64,000 nucleotides of DNA from JACCZX01 sp963824935 (GCA_963824935.1 CAWGRF010000004.1:30574-94573), one strand, 5' to 3'. Positions 8,349 to 17,360 are shown, numbered from the stretch's first letter. Translations and numbers: made by a program. Notes: a model not told the origin generated them from the letters alone.

Positions 8349-8373
8349 GATACATGCGCTTTGCGCATGTATC
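8349..8373. promoter_or_regulatory. perfect palindrome between DUF2917 and LysR genes, likely operator
   Basis: The arms gatacatgcgc (8349-8359) and gcgcatgtatc (8363-8373) are perfect 11-bp inverted repeats around TTT. The site sits just upstream of the proposed LysR start at 8385 and in the divergent promoter region. A second, shorter inverted repeat, CTCTC-ggct-GAGAG, lies at 8311-8324. LysR regulators commonly bind such sites to repress themselves and control the divergent gene. Confidence 0.5.
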
Positions 8374-8384
8374 CTGCGGTGGCC

Positions 8385-9332
8385 ATGTCGGTTCAGTCGC
8401 CCTCCCGCCGCAAGCGCACCATCGGGCTGGCCGCGCTGCGCGGCTTCGAAGCGTCGGCGCGGCGGCTCTCGTTCACGCTGGCTGCGGCCGAGTTGAATCT
8501 GACGCAGTCGTCGGTCAGTCGGCAGGTGGCCGCGCTCGAGCGGCAGATCGGCAAGGCGTTGTTTGCACGGCGCACGCGCGCACTTGCGTTGACTGCAGCG
8601 GGGCAGCGGCTGCTACGCGCAACACAGCAGGCGCTGAATCAAATCGATCGGGCAGTCGATGAGATTCGCGGGCCGGGCAGTCCGACGCGTGTGTCGCTGA
8701 CGACCTATGCGTCGTTTGCCTCGCTCTGGTTGGTGCCGCGGCTGGCGATGTTTCAGCGCGACCATCCCGAGATCGAGATCCGAATCGACGCCGCCGACCG
8801 TTACATCGATCTCGAAACAGAGGGCATCGATATCGCGATTCGCTGGACACGACGCGAGAGACTCCCGAACGACGCGTTGCTGCTGCTCGACGAAGACGTG
8901 ATGCCGGCGCTATCGCCACTGCTGCTCGAACGCAGCGGGATCACGCTTGCGAAGCCGCAGGACCTGTTTCAGCTGCCATTGCTTGAAATGGACGAGGGGT
9001 TGCCTCCCGCAGCTACGAGCAATTGGCCGCTCTGGTTCGGGTTCGCCGGTGTGCGCGAACCTCCGCCGGCGCCCAGGCTGCTGTTCTCGTATATCGATCA
9101 GTCGATACAGGCGGCGGTACGGGGCCAGGGAGTTGTGCTGGCGCGCACGCCTTTCGTCGACGATCTAGTTGCAAGCGGAGACTTGGTGACGCCCTTTCCG
9201 AAGCTCAAGCTGCGAACCGATCATAGCTATGCACTGATCGAGAACCCTCAAACACGTGATCTACCGCATGTAGCGGCGTTCCGCGACTGGGTTCGCGCCG
9301 AGTTCCAGCGCGGGCCACTGCGGCAGACCTGA
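8385..9332 (+). CDS. LysR-family transcriptional regulator (GcvA-like)
   Basis: A 315-residue LysR-type regulator. The N-terminal winged helix-turn-helix (about residues 10-70) includes GFEASARRLSFTLAAAELN and QSSVSRQVAALERQIG, resembling GcvA. The remainder is the periplasmic-binding-protein-like effector domain, with LVPRLAMFQRDHPEIEIRI after the linker. In-frame starts exist at 8361 and 8367, but these fall inside the perfect palindrome at 8349-8373, so ATG 8385 is preferred. It is divergent from the DUF2917 gene, its most probable target. The effector is unknown. Confidence 0.9.
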   Translation: MSVQSPSRRKRTIGLAALRGFEASARRLSFTLAAAELNLTQSSVSRQVAALERQIGKALFARRTRALALTAAGQRLLRATQQALNQIDRAVDEIRGPGSPTRVSLTTYASFASLWLVPRLAMFQRDHPEIEIRIDAADRYIDLETEGIDIAIRWTRRERLPNDALLLLDEDVMPALSPLLLERSGITLAKPQDLFQLPLLEMDEGLPPAATSNWPLWFGFAGVREPPPAPRLLFSYIDQSIQAAVRGQGVVLARTPFVDDLVASGDLVTPFPKLKLRTDHSYALIENPQTRDLPHVAAFRDWVRAEFQRGPLRQT

Positions 9333-9359
9333 AGGCGGTGATCGGTGATTCCTGATCCG

Positions 9360-9926
9360 TCAATACACCGAAGCATCAGTGATGATGGCGTCCATTCTTA
9401 CATCGTGCGGCTGGGGGTCGATTGACTCCAGTTTCGTCGCTTCGAAGGCAATGCCCACGACCAGCGGCCACGGCACCAGCGTCGCCAGGGTGCGATCGTA
9501 GTAGCCGCCTCCGTAGCCCAGGCGAAAGCGCCGGTTGTCGAAACCGATGCACGGAATCAACAGACACTCCGGCTGCACGACTCGACCCTGCGCCGGCACC
9601 GGAATCCCGAACCCGCCGGCCTGCATCGGCGAATCTGCGGTCCACGCATGAAATTCGAGTTTGTCGGCGCGCATGACGGGAAGCGCCGAGACACGGCGCG
9701 CATCGACAGAAAGCCATTGCGCAATGACCGGTCGCAGATCGGGCTCGCCGCGAACCGGAAAGTAAAACCCGACGGCGTGCACATCGGCTTGTACGAGCCA
9801 ATCGGCCACGCGTCGTTGCAAAGCCGCTTCGATGAACTCACGATTGCCGAGCGCGTTACGCACTTCGAGCAATCGCGCCCTCTGTAACTTCCGTCCGTCC
9901 TTCTTATCCAATGGCGAGCCGGTCAC
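9360..9926 (-). CDS. 5-formyltetrahydrofolate cyclo-ligase
   Basis: Converts 5-formyl-THF to 5,10-methenyl-THF using ATP. The C-terminal half shows the family motifs: LIPCIGFDNRRFRLGYGGGY followed by YDRTLA, and DVRMDAIITD at the end. The open frame extends upstream to 10211, but that part is cysteine- and arginine-rich and runs antisense into slt. The start is placed at GTG 9926, giving 188 residues; a TTG at 9911 is an alternative. No clear Shine-Dalgarno helps to choose. The gene is divergent from slt. Confidence 0.88.
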   Translation of the reverse strand: MTGSPLDKKDGRKLQRARLLEVRNALGNREFIEAALQRRVADWLVQADVHAVGFYFPVRGEPDLRPVIAQWLSVDARRVSALPVMRADKLEFHAWTADSPMQAGGFGIPVPAQGRVVQPECLLIPCIGFDNRRFRLGYGGGYYDRTLATLVPWPLVVGIAFEATKLESIDPQPHDVRMDAIITDASVY

Positions 9927-10001
9927 AATGTCAGAAAAAGGCGTTGCGCTTTTGTCGTACTTGCAGCTCCACACGCGCGTCGCATGATCTAATCTCGTTC
10001 T

Positions 10002-12029
10002 ATGGAGCTTCGTCTCGCAGTCTATATCCTTGCAGCGTTGACCGCGCTTGCACTGGCATCGATGCCGGCGCTCGCAGCGCCTGCGCGCGCAACGAATGGA
10101 CTGCCCGCCGATCTGTCCGCTGCCGACCAGGCATTCTTGGGTGCGCGCGATGCGGTACGCATCGGCGATCGTGAGCGTCTTGCGCAGCATGCTGCGCGCC
10201 TTGGCAGGCATCCGCTATCCGCATATATCGAATACTGGCAGTTGCTCGGCGGCATTCGTAGCGGTGAGCCGAGGACCGAGGCCGATGTCGCGCAGTTCAT
10301 GCGTCGTCACGCCGATACGTACATCGCCGACCGGCTGCGCTTCGACTGGGCGCTTGCATTGGCCAACCGCGGCGACTACGCCGGGTTCGAACGCGAAGCG
10401 GCGCTGCTTGCATGGTGGACTGATGATGCTCAGCTGCGTTGCTATCTCGCGCTGTCGAAGTACCGCAAAGCTGTCGGCCCTCAGGCGGAGGAGTTAGCGC
10501 GCGACGCCCGGCAGTTGCTCGCGAATACCAAGGAATCTTCCGGCGAAGGATGCCTGGCGCTGACTGAAGCGCTGCTGGCCGATGACCGCATTTCGGTATG
10601 GGAGCGTGTCCGCGCGCTGGTCGAGCAGAATCAATTGGATACCGCCAAGCGCATCGGCGCGCGTGCGCTCGATCCGAACGACCGACCGGTCGATCAAAAA
10701 CTACTGGCGCAAGCGATCGACCGGCCCGCCGCGTTCCTGACCGCACATGAGAGGCGATTGACCGAGGTGCAGCGCGAACTCGCGATCGTTGCCATCTTGC
10801 GCCTCGCGCGCGATAACCCCCAGGATGCCGCCGAGTACGCCGGCGCATTGAATCTGCTGCTGACACCCGAGCAGCGCGGCGTCGTATGGGGCCGCATTGG
10901 TCACATGGCCGCACTGCGCTCGATGCGCGAAGCCAACGAGTGGTATCGGCGCGGCGGAGAGCGCGTCGGCATCGGACCGGACGCGGCGCGAGTTCATGAA
11001 GTCCTTGAATGGCAGGCGCGCGCCGCGTTGCGCGCTAACGATTGGAAGGCGGTAAAAACGGTGATCGATCGCATGCCCTCCGCGCTGCGTGATGAGCCCA
11101 CCTGGGTTTACTGGTACGGCCGCGCGCTGCATCACGCGGGCAGCCCGGCCGAAGCGCAAGATCACTTTGCACGCATCGCGCAACAGTTTCATTTCTATGG
11201 CCAGTTGGCCGCCGAAGAACTCGGGCAGGACATAACTCTGCCGCTGACCGCCGCCGCACCGACGGCCGAAGAGATTGCTCCATTCGAGACAAACGCCGGC
11301 TTCGTGCGCGCGTTCAAATTCTACGAACTCGGCCTCCGTCTCGAGGGCAATCGTGAATGGAATTGGCAGATGCGGGGGCTTACCGATCGGCAGCTTCTCG
11401 CAGCCGCCGAGTTTGCGCGCAAGCGTGGCGTGCTCGACCGCATGATCAGCACATCGGACCGCACCAAGAGCGAGTTCGATTTTGCGCAGCGCTTTCCGGC
11501 GCCGTTTCGTGAATCACTGGTTCAATATTCGGTGCCGCTGGGGCTGGATGAGAACTGGGTTTACGGTTTGATCCGCCAGGAATCGCGCTTCATCATGGAT
11601 GCGCGTTCGTCGGTGGGCGCGGCTGGCTTGATGCAATTGATGCCCGCTACCGCGCGCTATGTCGCACGGCGGCTCAACGTGCCCAACTACACGCCGGCAC
11701 GCGTCAATGAGCTCGACGTGAACCTGCAGCTGGGCACCGGCTATCTGAAAATGGTGCTCGATGACCTGGATGGCTCGCCAGTGCTTGCCACCGCGGCATA
11801 CAACGCCGGTCCCGGCCGCGCGCGTGCCTGGCGATCGTCGCTAACGCGGCCCGTCGAAGGTGCAGTGTTCGCCGAAACGATTCCCTTCAATGAAACACGT
11901 GACTACGTCAAGAAGGTCATGTCGAACAGCGTGTACTACGCCGCGTTGTTCGATAAGAAGACGCCGTCGCTGAAAGCGCGTTTGGGAACGATTGCGCCGA
12001 AAGTGGCGGGCGCAACTGAGCTTCCGTAG
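10002..12029 (+). CDS. slt: soluble lytic murein transglycosylase (Slt70 family)
   Basis: A periplasmic enzyme that cleaves the MurNAc-GlcNAc bond with formation of 1,6-anhydroMurNAc. The 675-residue protein has a signal peptide (hydrophobic stretch to about residue 25, ending PALA). A long alpha-helical superhelical domain typical of Slt70 follows. The C-terminal goose-type lysozyme fold contains catalytic Glu527 in YGLIRQESRF, then SVGAAGLMQLMPATARYVA, and the AAYNAGPGRARAW motif near residue 598. All expected blocks are intact. It is probably a single-gene unit between the cyclo-ligase and the NDUFA9-like gene. Confidence 0.95.
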   Translation: MELRLAVYILAALTALALASMPALAAPARATNGLPADLSAADQAFLGARDAVRIGDRERLAQHAARLGRHPLSAYIEYWQLLGGIRSGEPRTEADVAQFMRRHADTYIADRLRFDWALALANRGDYAGFEREAALLAWWTDDAQLRCYLALSKYRKAVGPQAEELARDARQLLANTKESSGEGCLALTEALLADDRISVWERVRALVEQNQLDTAKRIGARALDPNDRPVDQKLLAQAIDRPAAFLTAHERRLTEVQRELAIVAILRLARDNPQDAAEYAGALNLLLTPEQRGVVWGRIGHMAALRSMREANEWYRRGGERVGIGPDAARVHEVLEWQARAALRANDWKAVKTVIDRMPSALRDEPTWVYWYGRALHHAGSPAEAQDHFARIAQQFHFYGQLAAEELGQDITLPLTAAAPTAEEIAPFETNAGFVRAFKFYELGLRLEGNREWNWQMRGLTDRQLLAAAEFARKRGVLDRMISTSDRTKSEFDFAQRFPAPFRESLVQYSVPLGLDENWVYGLIRQESRFIMDARSSVGAAGLMQLMPATARYVARRLNVPNYTPARVNELDVNLQLGTGYLKMVLDDLDGSPVLATAAYNAGPGRARAWRSSLTRPVEGAVFAETIPFNETRDYVKKVMSNSVYYAALFDKKTPSLKARLGTIAPKVAGATELP

Positions 12030-12100
12030 CTCCGCTTCGGACGTACGCGACATTGCGGGGTCGCGCGCCCGGCATAGAATTCCCGGCTCGTTAGCCAATC

Positions 12101-13075
12101 ATGCAGCACTCCAACATTCTCGTTATCGGCGGCTCCGGTTTTATCGGGCGCCATATCGTTGCGCGGTTGGCTGCGCGTGGCCTGCGAGTGACGGTGCCGA
12201 CACGGCGGCGCGCGCGAGCTCGCCATCTGATCCTGCTGCCGACAGTCGATGTGGTCGAATGCGATGTGCATGATGACGCCACGCTCGACAATTTGGTGCT
12301 CGACAAGGACGCTGTGATCAATCTGGTGGGCATCCTGCACGGGTCGCGTGGACCGCACGGCTCACGGTACGGTCCCGCGTTTGCCCAAGCTCATGTGGAG
12401 CTGCCACGGCGCATCGTTGCAGTGTGCACGGAACAGGGTGTCGATCGCTTTCTGCACATGAGCGCGCTCGGCGCCAACTCGAACGGCCCGTCGATGTATC
12501 AGCGCAGCAAGGGTGACGGTGAAGCGCTGGTGCAGGCATCGCAACTGAATTGGACCGTCTTTCGCCCCTCGGTCGTGTTCGGTCCGGAGGATAACTTTCT
12601 GAACCTGTTTGCAAAGCTCGCGAAGTTCTTTCCGCTGTTGCCGATTGGCGGTGCGAATGCGCGGTTCCAGCCAGTGTGGGTGGGCGACGTCGCCGACGCC
12701 TTCGTCGGCGCGCTCGACAACCTCGATACGTTTCGGCACACCTACGAACTCGCGGGCCCGCGTATTTATCGGCTGCGCGATCTGGTCGCGTTCGCAGCCG
12801 CCGCAAGCGGCCATCCTCGCCCCGTGATTGCGCTGCCCGATTTTCTGGCACGAGCGCAGGCCTTCTTGATGGAGCTTGCGCCCGGCGAGCCGCTGATGTC
12901 GCGCGACAATCTCGACTCGATGAAAGTCGATAACGTTGCCACCAAACAGCCATTTTCGCCCGCGCCCGAGCTTGGCATCCAGATGACGCCGATGGAAGCC
13001 GAGGCGCCAGCGTATCTGTCGCGCTCGCACGCTCGCAGCCGATTCGGCATTTACCGCACTCGCGCGGGGCGCTAG
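12101..13075 (+). CDS. NAD(P)-binding NDUFA9-like atypical SDR protein
   Basis: A 324-residue atypical short-chain dehydrogenase. The N-terminal dinucleotide-binding motif ILVIGGSGFIGRHIVARLA is clear, followed by NLVGILHG and RFLHMSALGA. The classical YxxxK is represented by YQRSKGDGEALV. The family is annotated in bacteria as 'complex I NDUFA9 subunit family', after the mitochondrial complex I accessory subunit, but in bacteria it is not a known complex I component and may act on quinone or isoprenoid substrates. It is followed after 4 nt by a DUF3144 gene, so the two are likely cotranscribed. Confidence 0.88.
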   Translation: MQHSNILVIGGSGFIGRHIVARLAARGLRVTVPTRRRARARHLILLPTVDVVECDVHDDATLDNLVLDKDAVINLVGILHGSRGPHGSRYGPAFAQAHVELPRRIVAVCTEQGVDRFLHMSALGANSNGPSMYQRSKGDGEALVQASQLNWTVFRPSVVFGPEDNFLNLFAKLAKFFPLLPIGGANARFQPVWVGDVADAFVGALDNLDTFRHTYELAGPRIYRLRDLVAFAAAASGHPRPVIALPDFLARAQAFLMELAPGEPLMSRDNLDSMKVDNVATKQPFSPAPELGIQMTPMEAEAPAYLSRSHARSRFGIYRTRAGR

Positions 13076-13079
13076 CGAT

Positions 13080-13373
13080 ATGGCCGACGCCAAGTACGAA
13101 ATCCCCGACGACTTCCTCGAAGCGGCCGATCGCTTCGTAACACTTGCCAACGAAATGGGCGAGCAGTATTCACCCGACTGGGTACGCGCGGTGCTGATGT
13201 ACGCGGCAGCTCGCTATAACGCATTTAACTGGCTGACCAGCGACGAGCACCGTGACCAGTCGCTCGACGCTGCGGCAGCATACTTTCGCAACGAGTACGA
13301 AACGATGTTTCGCGAGAACGTCAAGGAAATCGAGCCGGTATATCGAGGCGGCATGACGGGCAAGCCACAATGA
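13080..13373 (+). CDS. DUF3144 domain protein
   Basis: A 97-residue acidic, helical protein with the DUF3144 signature (YEIPDDFLEAADRFVTLAN, then AARYNAFNW). It is soluble with no signal peptide. Its stop overlaps the start of the glutathione transferase gene (ATGA at 13370-13373), indicating translational coupling. The function of the family is unknown. Confidence 0.85.
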   Translation: MADAKYEIPDDFLEAADRFVTLANEMGEQYSPDWVRAVLMYAAARYNAFNWLTSDEHRDQSLDAAAAYFRNEYETMFRENVKEIEPVYRGGMTGKPQ

Positions 13374-14014
13374 GTCTGACACTGGTGATCGGCAACAAGA
13401 ACTATTCATCCTGGTCGCTGCGGCCGTGGCTCGCGATGAAGCATGCGGGTATCGAGTTCGACGAGGCTAACGTGTTGTTGCAGCGTCCGCAGACGCGGGA
13501 GGAAATCCTGCGCTATTCGCCGAGCGGTCGCGTGCCGTGCCTGATCGATGGCGATTTGACGGTGTTCGATTCACTCGCGATCTGCGAGTACGTGAATGAA
13601 CGGCACGCCGGTGGACGCCTGTGGCCGCGCGACGTCGCGGAGCGGGCGCAAGCGCGCTCAGTAGTCGCCGAGATGCATTCGAGCTTTGCGGCGCTGCGCA
13701 CCCACATGCCGATGGATATTCGCTCCCGTCATTCCAGCAAGGGCGCGGCCGCGCAGGATCGTGAAGACGTAGCGGCCGACATCGCGCGCATTCACTCGGT
13801 GTGGGGCGAATGTCTTAGACAGGGCGGCCCGCTGCTATTCGGCAGTTTTTCGATCGCCGATGCCTTCTATGCACCGGTCGTGACGCGCTTTGCCACCTAC
13901 GGCGTCAAGCTGCCTCCGCTGCTCGCCGCCTACTCCGAATCCGTACTGGCGTTGCCGGCGATGCAGCAGTGGATCGCCGCAGCGAAAGCCGAAACCGAAA
14001 CGATCGAAGCGTGA
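13370..14014 (+). CDS. glutathione S-transferase
   Basis: A 214-residue cytosolic GST. The thioredoxin-like N-terminal domain has the catalytic-serine region NKNYSSWSLRPWLAM, and the conserved cis-Pro and glutathione contacts appear in GRVPCLIDGDLTVFDSLAI. The helical C-terminal domain follows, with FGSFSIADAFYAPV as the N-capping box. The NYSSWSLR start resembles a zeta/YfcF-like group. It overlaps the upstream DUF3144 gene and the downstream cca gene by 4 nt each. The substrate cannot be inferred. Confidence 0.93.
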   Translation: MSLTLVIGNKNYSSWSLRPWLAMKHAGIEFDEANVLLQRPQTREEILRYSPSGRVPCLIDGDLTVFDSLAICEYVNERHAGGRLWPRDVAERAQARSVVAEMHSSFAALRTHMPMDIRSRHSSKGAAAQDREDVAADIARIHSVWGECLRQGGPLLFGSFSIADAFYAPVVTRFATYGVKLPPLLAAYSESVLALPAMQQWIAAAKAETETIEA

Positions 14015-15126
14015 AAGCGTACCGAGTCGGCGGCTTCGTGCGCGACCATCTGCTCGGTAACGAGCAACGCAAGTTAGGCGAACTCGACGCAGCGCTTGAA
14101 ACCGATCGCGATTGGGTCGTCGTTGGTTCGACGCCGGAGCAGATGATCGCGCTCGGCTATCGTCCAGTGGGCAAAGATTTTCCTGTGTTTCTGCATCCGG
14201 AAACGCAGGATGAATACGCGCTGGCGCGCACCGAGCGCAAGACAGGGCCGGGCTACACAGGCTTTGCCACGCACGCCGCTCCCGACGTGACGCTCGAGCA
14301 GGATCTGGCGCGGCGCGACCTCACCATTAACGCGATGGCGCTTGACGACGCTGGCGCGTTGATCGATCCGTACAACGGCAAACGCGATCTCGAGGCCGGG
14401 ATTTTGCGGCATGTAAGTCCGGCGTTTGTAGAAGACCCGGTGCGCATTTTGCGAGTCGCCCGCTTTGCCGCGCGCTTTCCGAAGTTCAGTGTTGCGCCCG
14501 AGACGGCGGCGCTGATGCGTCAAATGGTTCGCAATGGCGAAGCCGATTCGCTTGTTCCTGAGCGCGTAATGCAGGAGCTTTCACGCGGATTAATGGAACA
14601 GAAACCTTCGCGCATGCTCAACGTGCTCGTTGCATGCGGGTTGATCGGCCGCTTGTTTGCGGAGCTCGAAGACCTGGGCCCGACCAGCGCTGCACTCGAT
14701 CGCGCCGCGCAGATGCAGTTGCTGTTGCCCTCGCGCTTTGCGGTGCTGGCAGGCGCCTGCCGATCGTCGCGCGCGGTTGCCGACTTTTTGGGCAAGTTGC
14801 GGGCACAGCACGACGCTGCGCAGCTGGCGCGGCTGCTGGTCGAATTGCGTGAGCCGCTTAAGAACGCGGAAAGCTCGGCGGCGATCGTCGATGTGCTCGA
14901 GCGCAGCGACGCATTTCGGCGGCCGGAGCGATTCGAATGGTTGTTGCTGGCGTTCGAGGCGGCTACCGATGCGTCAGCCGAGCGCTTCCGGCGCGCGTTG
15001 CAAGCGGCGGCCCAGGTGGATGCAGGCGCGCTGGCCAGTTTGCATCACAATGATCCGGCCGAGATACAGCGCGCAGTCAGACAGGCGCGTGTCGTGGCGG
15101 TGGGAGGCGCGCTCAGTTCGCCTTGA
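14011..15126 (+). CDS. cca: CCA-adding tRNA nucleotidyltransferase
   Basis: Builds or repairs the 3' CCA end of tRNAs from CTP and ATP. The nucleotidyltransferase head shows YRVGGFVRDHLLG and the metal-binding DRD in ETDRDWVVVG. RRDLTINAMALD, VEDPVRILRVARFAARF and VPERVMQELSRGL follow. The start is GTG 14011, overlapping the GST stop as GTGA. Compared with the usual VRDxLLG-xxxxDRDWVVVG spacing, an insert of roughly 14 residues (around NEQRKLGELDAALE) separates the two motifs. At 371 residues it seems to lack the C-terminal HD phosphohydrolase domain of the E. coli enzyme. Confidence 0.94.
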   Translation: MKAYRVGGFVRDHLLGNEQRKLGELDAALETDRDWVVVGSTPEQMIALGYRPVGKDFPVFLHPETQDEYALARTERKTGPGYTGFATHAAPDVTLEQDLARRDLTINAMALDDAGALIDPYNGKRDLEAGILRHVSPAFVEDPVRILRVARFAARFPKFSVAPETAALMRQMVRNGEADSLVPERVMQELSRGLMEQKPSRMLNVLVACGLIGRLFAELEDLGPTSAALDRAAQMQLLLPSRFAVLAGACRSSRAVADFLGKLRAQHDAAQLARLLVELREPLKNAESSAAIVDVLERSDAFRRPERFEWLLLAFEAATDASAERFRRALQAAAQVDAGALASLHHNDPAEIQRAVRQARVVAVGGALSSP

Positions 15127-15131
15127 TGGCG

Positions 15132-15323
15132 TCAGAACAACTGGGCGATCAGCATTAGTAAGAGTGACAGAATGACCGTGCTGGTGAACGGCAAGACGTA
15201 CTCGCGGCCGTTACGCGTAAAACGCAGGTCCCCGGGCAATCGCCCGATACCGAGCTTGGCGAGCCACGGCTGCAATGCAGTCAGAACCAGCAGTGCGATA
15301 AAGGTCGTCAGCAGCCACTTCAT
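15132..15323 (-). CDS. DUF2905 small membrane protein
   Basis: A 63-residue protein with two membrane segments flanking a short conserved centre, LGIGRLPGDLRFTRNGREY, which is the DUF2905 hallmark. ATG 15323 is chosen because the open frame upstream is cysteine-rich and unlike the family. It lies 28 nt downstream of the MidA-like gene on the same strand. Unknown function. Confidence 0.88.
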   Translation of the reverse strand: MKWLLTTFIALLVLTALQPWLAKLGIGRLPGDLRFTRNGREYVLPFTSTVILSLLLMLIAQLF

Positions 15324-15351
15324 CCGGAGCAGTTTACGCAGTGTGTGGTTG

Positions 15352-16479
15352 CTACAGCGAATGCAAACGGTCACCGTGCGAAAAGCCGAGCAAGGGGCCG
15401 CGAATGCCGCGGCCGACGAGCAGCACTTTGACGAGCTCACCCATTTCCGCTTCCGAGATCAGCCGATGGACTGCACCGGAATGCTGCGGCGTGTGCTGGG
15501 CTTGTAGTTGACGCAGCACTCCGCAATTCAACAGAAAGTGTGCCTGCGATGTGTAGCCCAGCACGTCCAGACCGGCACCGTGCGCCGCCTGCGCCAGCGC
15601 GGAAAAATCCACATGCGCGGTCAGATCATTCAGTCCCGGAAACCAGAACGGATCAGCGTGCGCATGATGTCGAAAGTGACACATGATCGTTCCCATTAGG
15701 CGTTGCGGGTGGTAGTACTCGCGCTGCGGAAATCCGTAGTCGATCACCAGCAACGCCCCGCGTGCCAGCCACTCGGCGCTTGATCGCATCCAGCTTTCGG
15801 CAACCGGATTCACTTCGGATGCGTAGCCGTCGGGCAGCGGGCCGTGCTCGCTTTCGATGGCGTCGACTGCCGTGGCAAGTTCATCACCAGCAGGTCGCTC
15901 GTCAAACGCAAAGCCGCCGTTGCTGAAGACAACTCCGCGCTCGAACGTCGCGTTGCTGCGCTTGACGAAAATCTTGACCGGCATCACGTCGAGCACTTCG
16001 TTCGCCAGCATCACGCCTTCAAATTCCGTCGGAGGTGCCGTCAGCCATTGGACTTGCCTGCCCTGTAGCCGCGTACGTTGCCGATCGACCAGATCGGGGG
16101 AGACCTCAACGATCGAATATCCCTGCACCGCAACCTTGCGATCCTCGAGCGCTGCGATCAAATCGCGGGCGAGCGTGCCAGAGCCGGCGCCGAACTCGAC
16201 GATGCGTGCCGGCGTCTGCTCGAACAGTTGCGCGAACTGTTCCGCCAGCGCCTGCGCAAACAGCGGTGAAATCTCTGGTGCAGTGACAAAGTCGCCGCCG
16301 GTAGCAGCGTCTCCGAACTTGCGCGCACCGGCAGCGTAGTAACCGAGCCCCGGCTGATACAGCACAAGTTGCATATACCGATCGAACGGAATCCAGCCGC
16401 CGGCGTGTTCGATCTCCTGAGCGATGTGCGCTGCCAAGCGCGTGCTGTGCTCGATCTCTGCGGGGCTCGGCGACGGCAT
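15352..16479 (-). CDS. MidA/NDUFAF7-family SAM-dependent methyltransferase
   Basis: A 375-residue class I methyltransferase of the MidA family. WIPFDRYMQLVLYQPGLGYY and KFGDAATGGDFVTAPEISPL are the family N-terminal blocks, and IVEFGAGSGTLARDL is the SAM-binding motif I. MLANEVLDVMPV and LVIDYGF are further signatures. The mitochondrial homologue NDUFAF7 methylates an arginine of complex I; the bacterial substrate is unproven. The start is taken as the ATG at 16479 (MPSPSPAEIEHSTRLAAHI); ATG 16500 is an alternative. It is divergent from the SDR gene. Confidence 0.9.
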   Translation of the reverse strand: MPSPSPAEIEHSTRLAAHIAQEIEHAGGWIPFDRYMQLVLYQPGLGYYAAGARKFGDAATGGDFVTAPEISPLFAQALAEQFAQLFEQTPARIVEFGAGSGTLARDLIAALEDRKVAVQGYSIVEVSPDLVDRQRTRLQGRQVQWLTAPPTEFEGVMLANEVLDVMPVKIFVKRSNATFERGVVFSNGGFAFDERPAGDELATAVDAIESEHGPLPDGYASEVNPVAESWMRSSAEWLARGALLVIDYGFPQREYYHPQRLMGTIMCHFRHHAHADPFWFPGLNDLTAHVDFSALAQAAHGAGLDVLGYTSQAHFLLNCGVLRQLQAQHTPQHSGAVHRLISEAEMGELVKVLLVGRGIRGPLLGFSHGDRLHSL

Positions 16480-16562
16480 TGATGAATGAACGGCGCTCAT
16501 CAACCGATGGTACTGCCGGTAAACTCTCGCGCCTCCCGCACCCTCTGCAAGCAACTCTTGAT

Positions 16563-17360
16563 ATGCCTGAATTGCCGAATCGCGCCGCGCTAGTGACCGG
16601 CGGTGCACGCCGTATCGGCCGCGAGATTGCGCTTGCCCTCGCGCGAGACGGCTGGGATGTGGCAGTTCACTACGCGACATCGCGTGATGACGCACTGGAC
16701 ACAGTGGCGCAGATCGAAGCGCTTGGACGACACGCGATTGCGGTGAATCGCGATCTTGCGGTCGAAGCGGGTGTCTTGAGCCTGCTCGCCGAATGTGCCA
16801 GCGAGCTCGCTCCGGTGACCTGCGTCGTCAACAATGCGTCGCTGTTCGAATACGACAATGTTGCGCGCTTTACAGGCGACCATCTGCTGCGCGCGATGCG
16901 CACAAATGCCGCTGCGCCGATACTGCTGGCGCGTTCTCTGCATCAGCAGCTGGCGCAGGACGAGCGCGGTGTTGTAATCAATTTGCTCGATCAGAAGCTC
17001 GAGAATCCGAATCCGGACTTTTTTTCGTACACGCTGTCGAAAGCGGCGCTCAACGAGGCGACAGCGCTGTTGGCAATCGCGCTGGCGCCGAAGGTCAGAG
17101 TCGTTGGCATCTCGCCCGGGATCACGCTTGCATCGAGTCTACAAAGCGAAAGCGGTTTCGACGCGGCGCATCGTAGGACGCCGCTCGGCCGCTCCAGCAC
17201 GCCGGCCGACATTGCTCAAGCGGCTGTCTATCTGGCGAATGCCGGAGCGGTCACCGGTTCTGTCTTGCTGGTCGATGGCGGACAACACCTGGTTCCGAGT
17301 TCGCGCGACGTGATGTTCTTGACCGAGCCGGCAGCCGATACGAGGCTACCCCACGAATGA
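16563..17360 (+). CDS. short-chain dehydrogenase, probable pteridine reductase
   Basis: A 265-residue classical SDR with the nucleotide motif ALVTGGARRIGREIALALA, the structural NNAS motif, and the catalytic Tyr and Lys in FSYTLSKAALNEAT. The TGGARRIG form, SLFEYDN and the DQKLENPNPDFFSYTLSK stretch resemble pteridine reductase/FolM-type enzymes. The immediate coupling to folB (ATGA overlap at 17357-17360) supports a role in dihydropteridine reduction. The open frame continues upstream to 16479, but those codons are unlike the family. Substrate assignment is inference. Confidence 0.85.
   Translation: MPELPNRAALVTGGARRIGREIALALARDGWDVAVHYATSRDDALDTVAQIEALGRHAIAVNRDLAVEAGVLSLLAECASELAPVTCVVNNASLFEYDNVARFTGDHLLRAMRTNAAAPILLARSLHQQLAQDERGVVINLLDQKLENPNPDFFSYTLSKAALNEATALLAIALAPKVRVVGISPGITLASSLQSESGFDAAHRRTPLGRSSTPADIAQAAVYLANAGAVTGSVLLVDGGQHLVPSSRDVMFLTEPAADTRLPHE

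Noticed and set aside
9927..10211. N-terminal extension of the formyl-THF cyclo-ligase frame
   Set aside because: The extra 95 residues are Cys/Arg-rich, antisense to the slt signal-peptide region and unlike the family.
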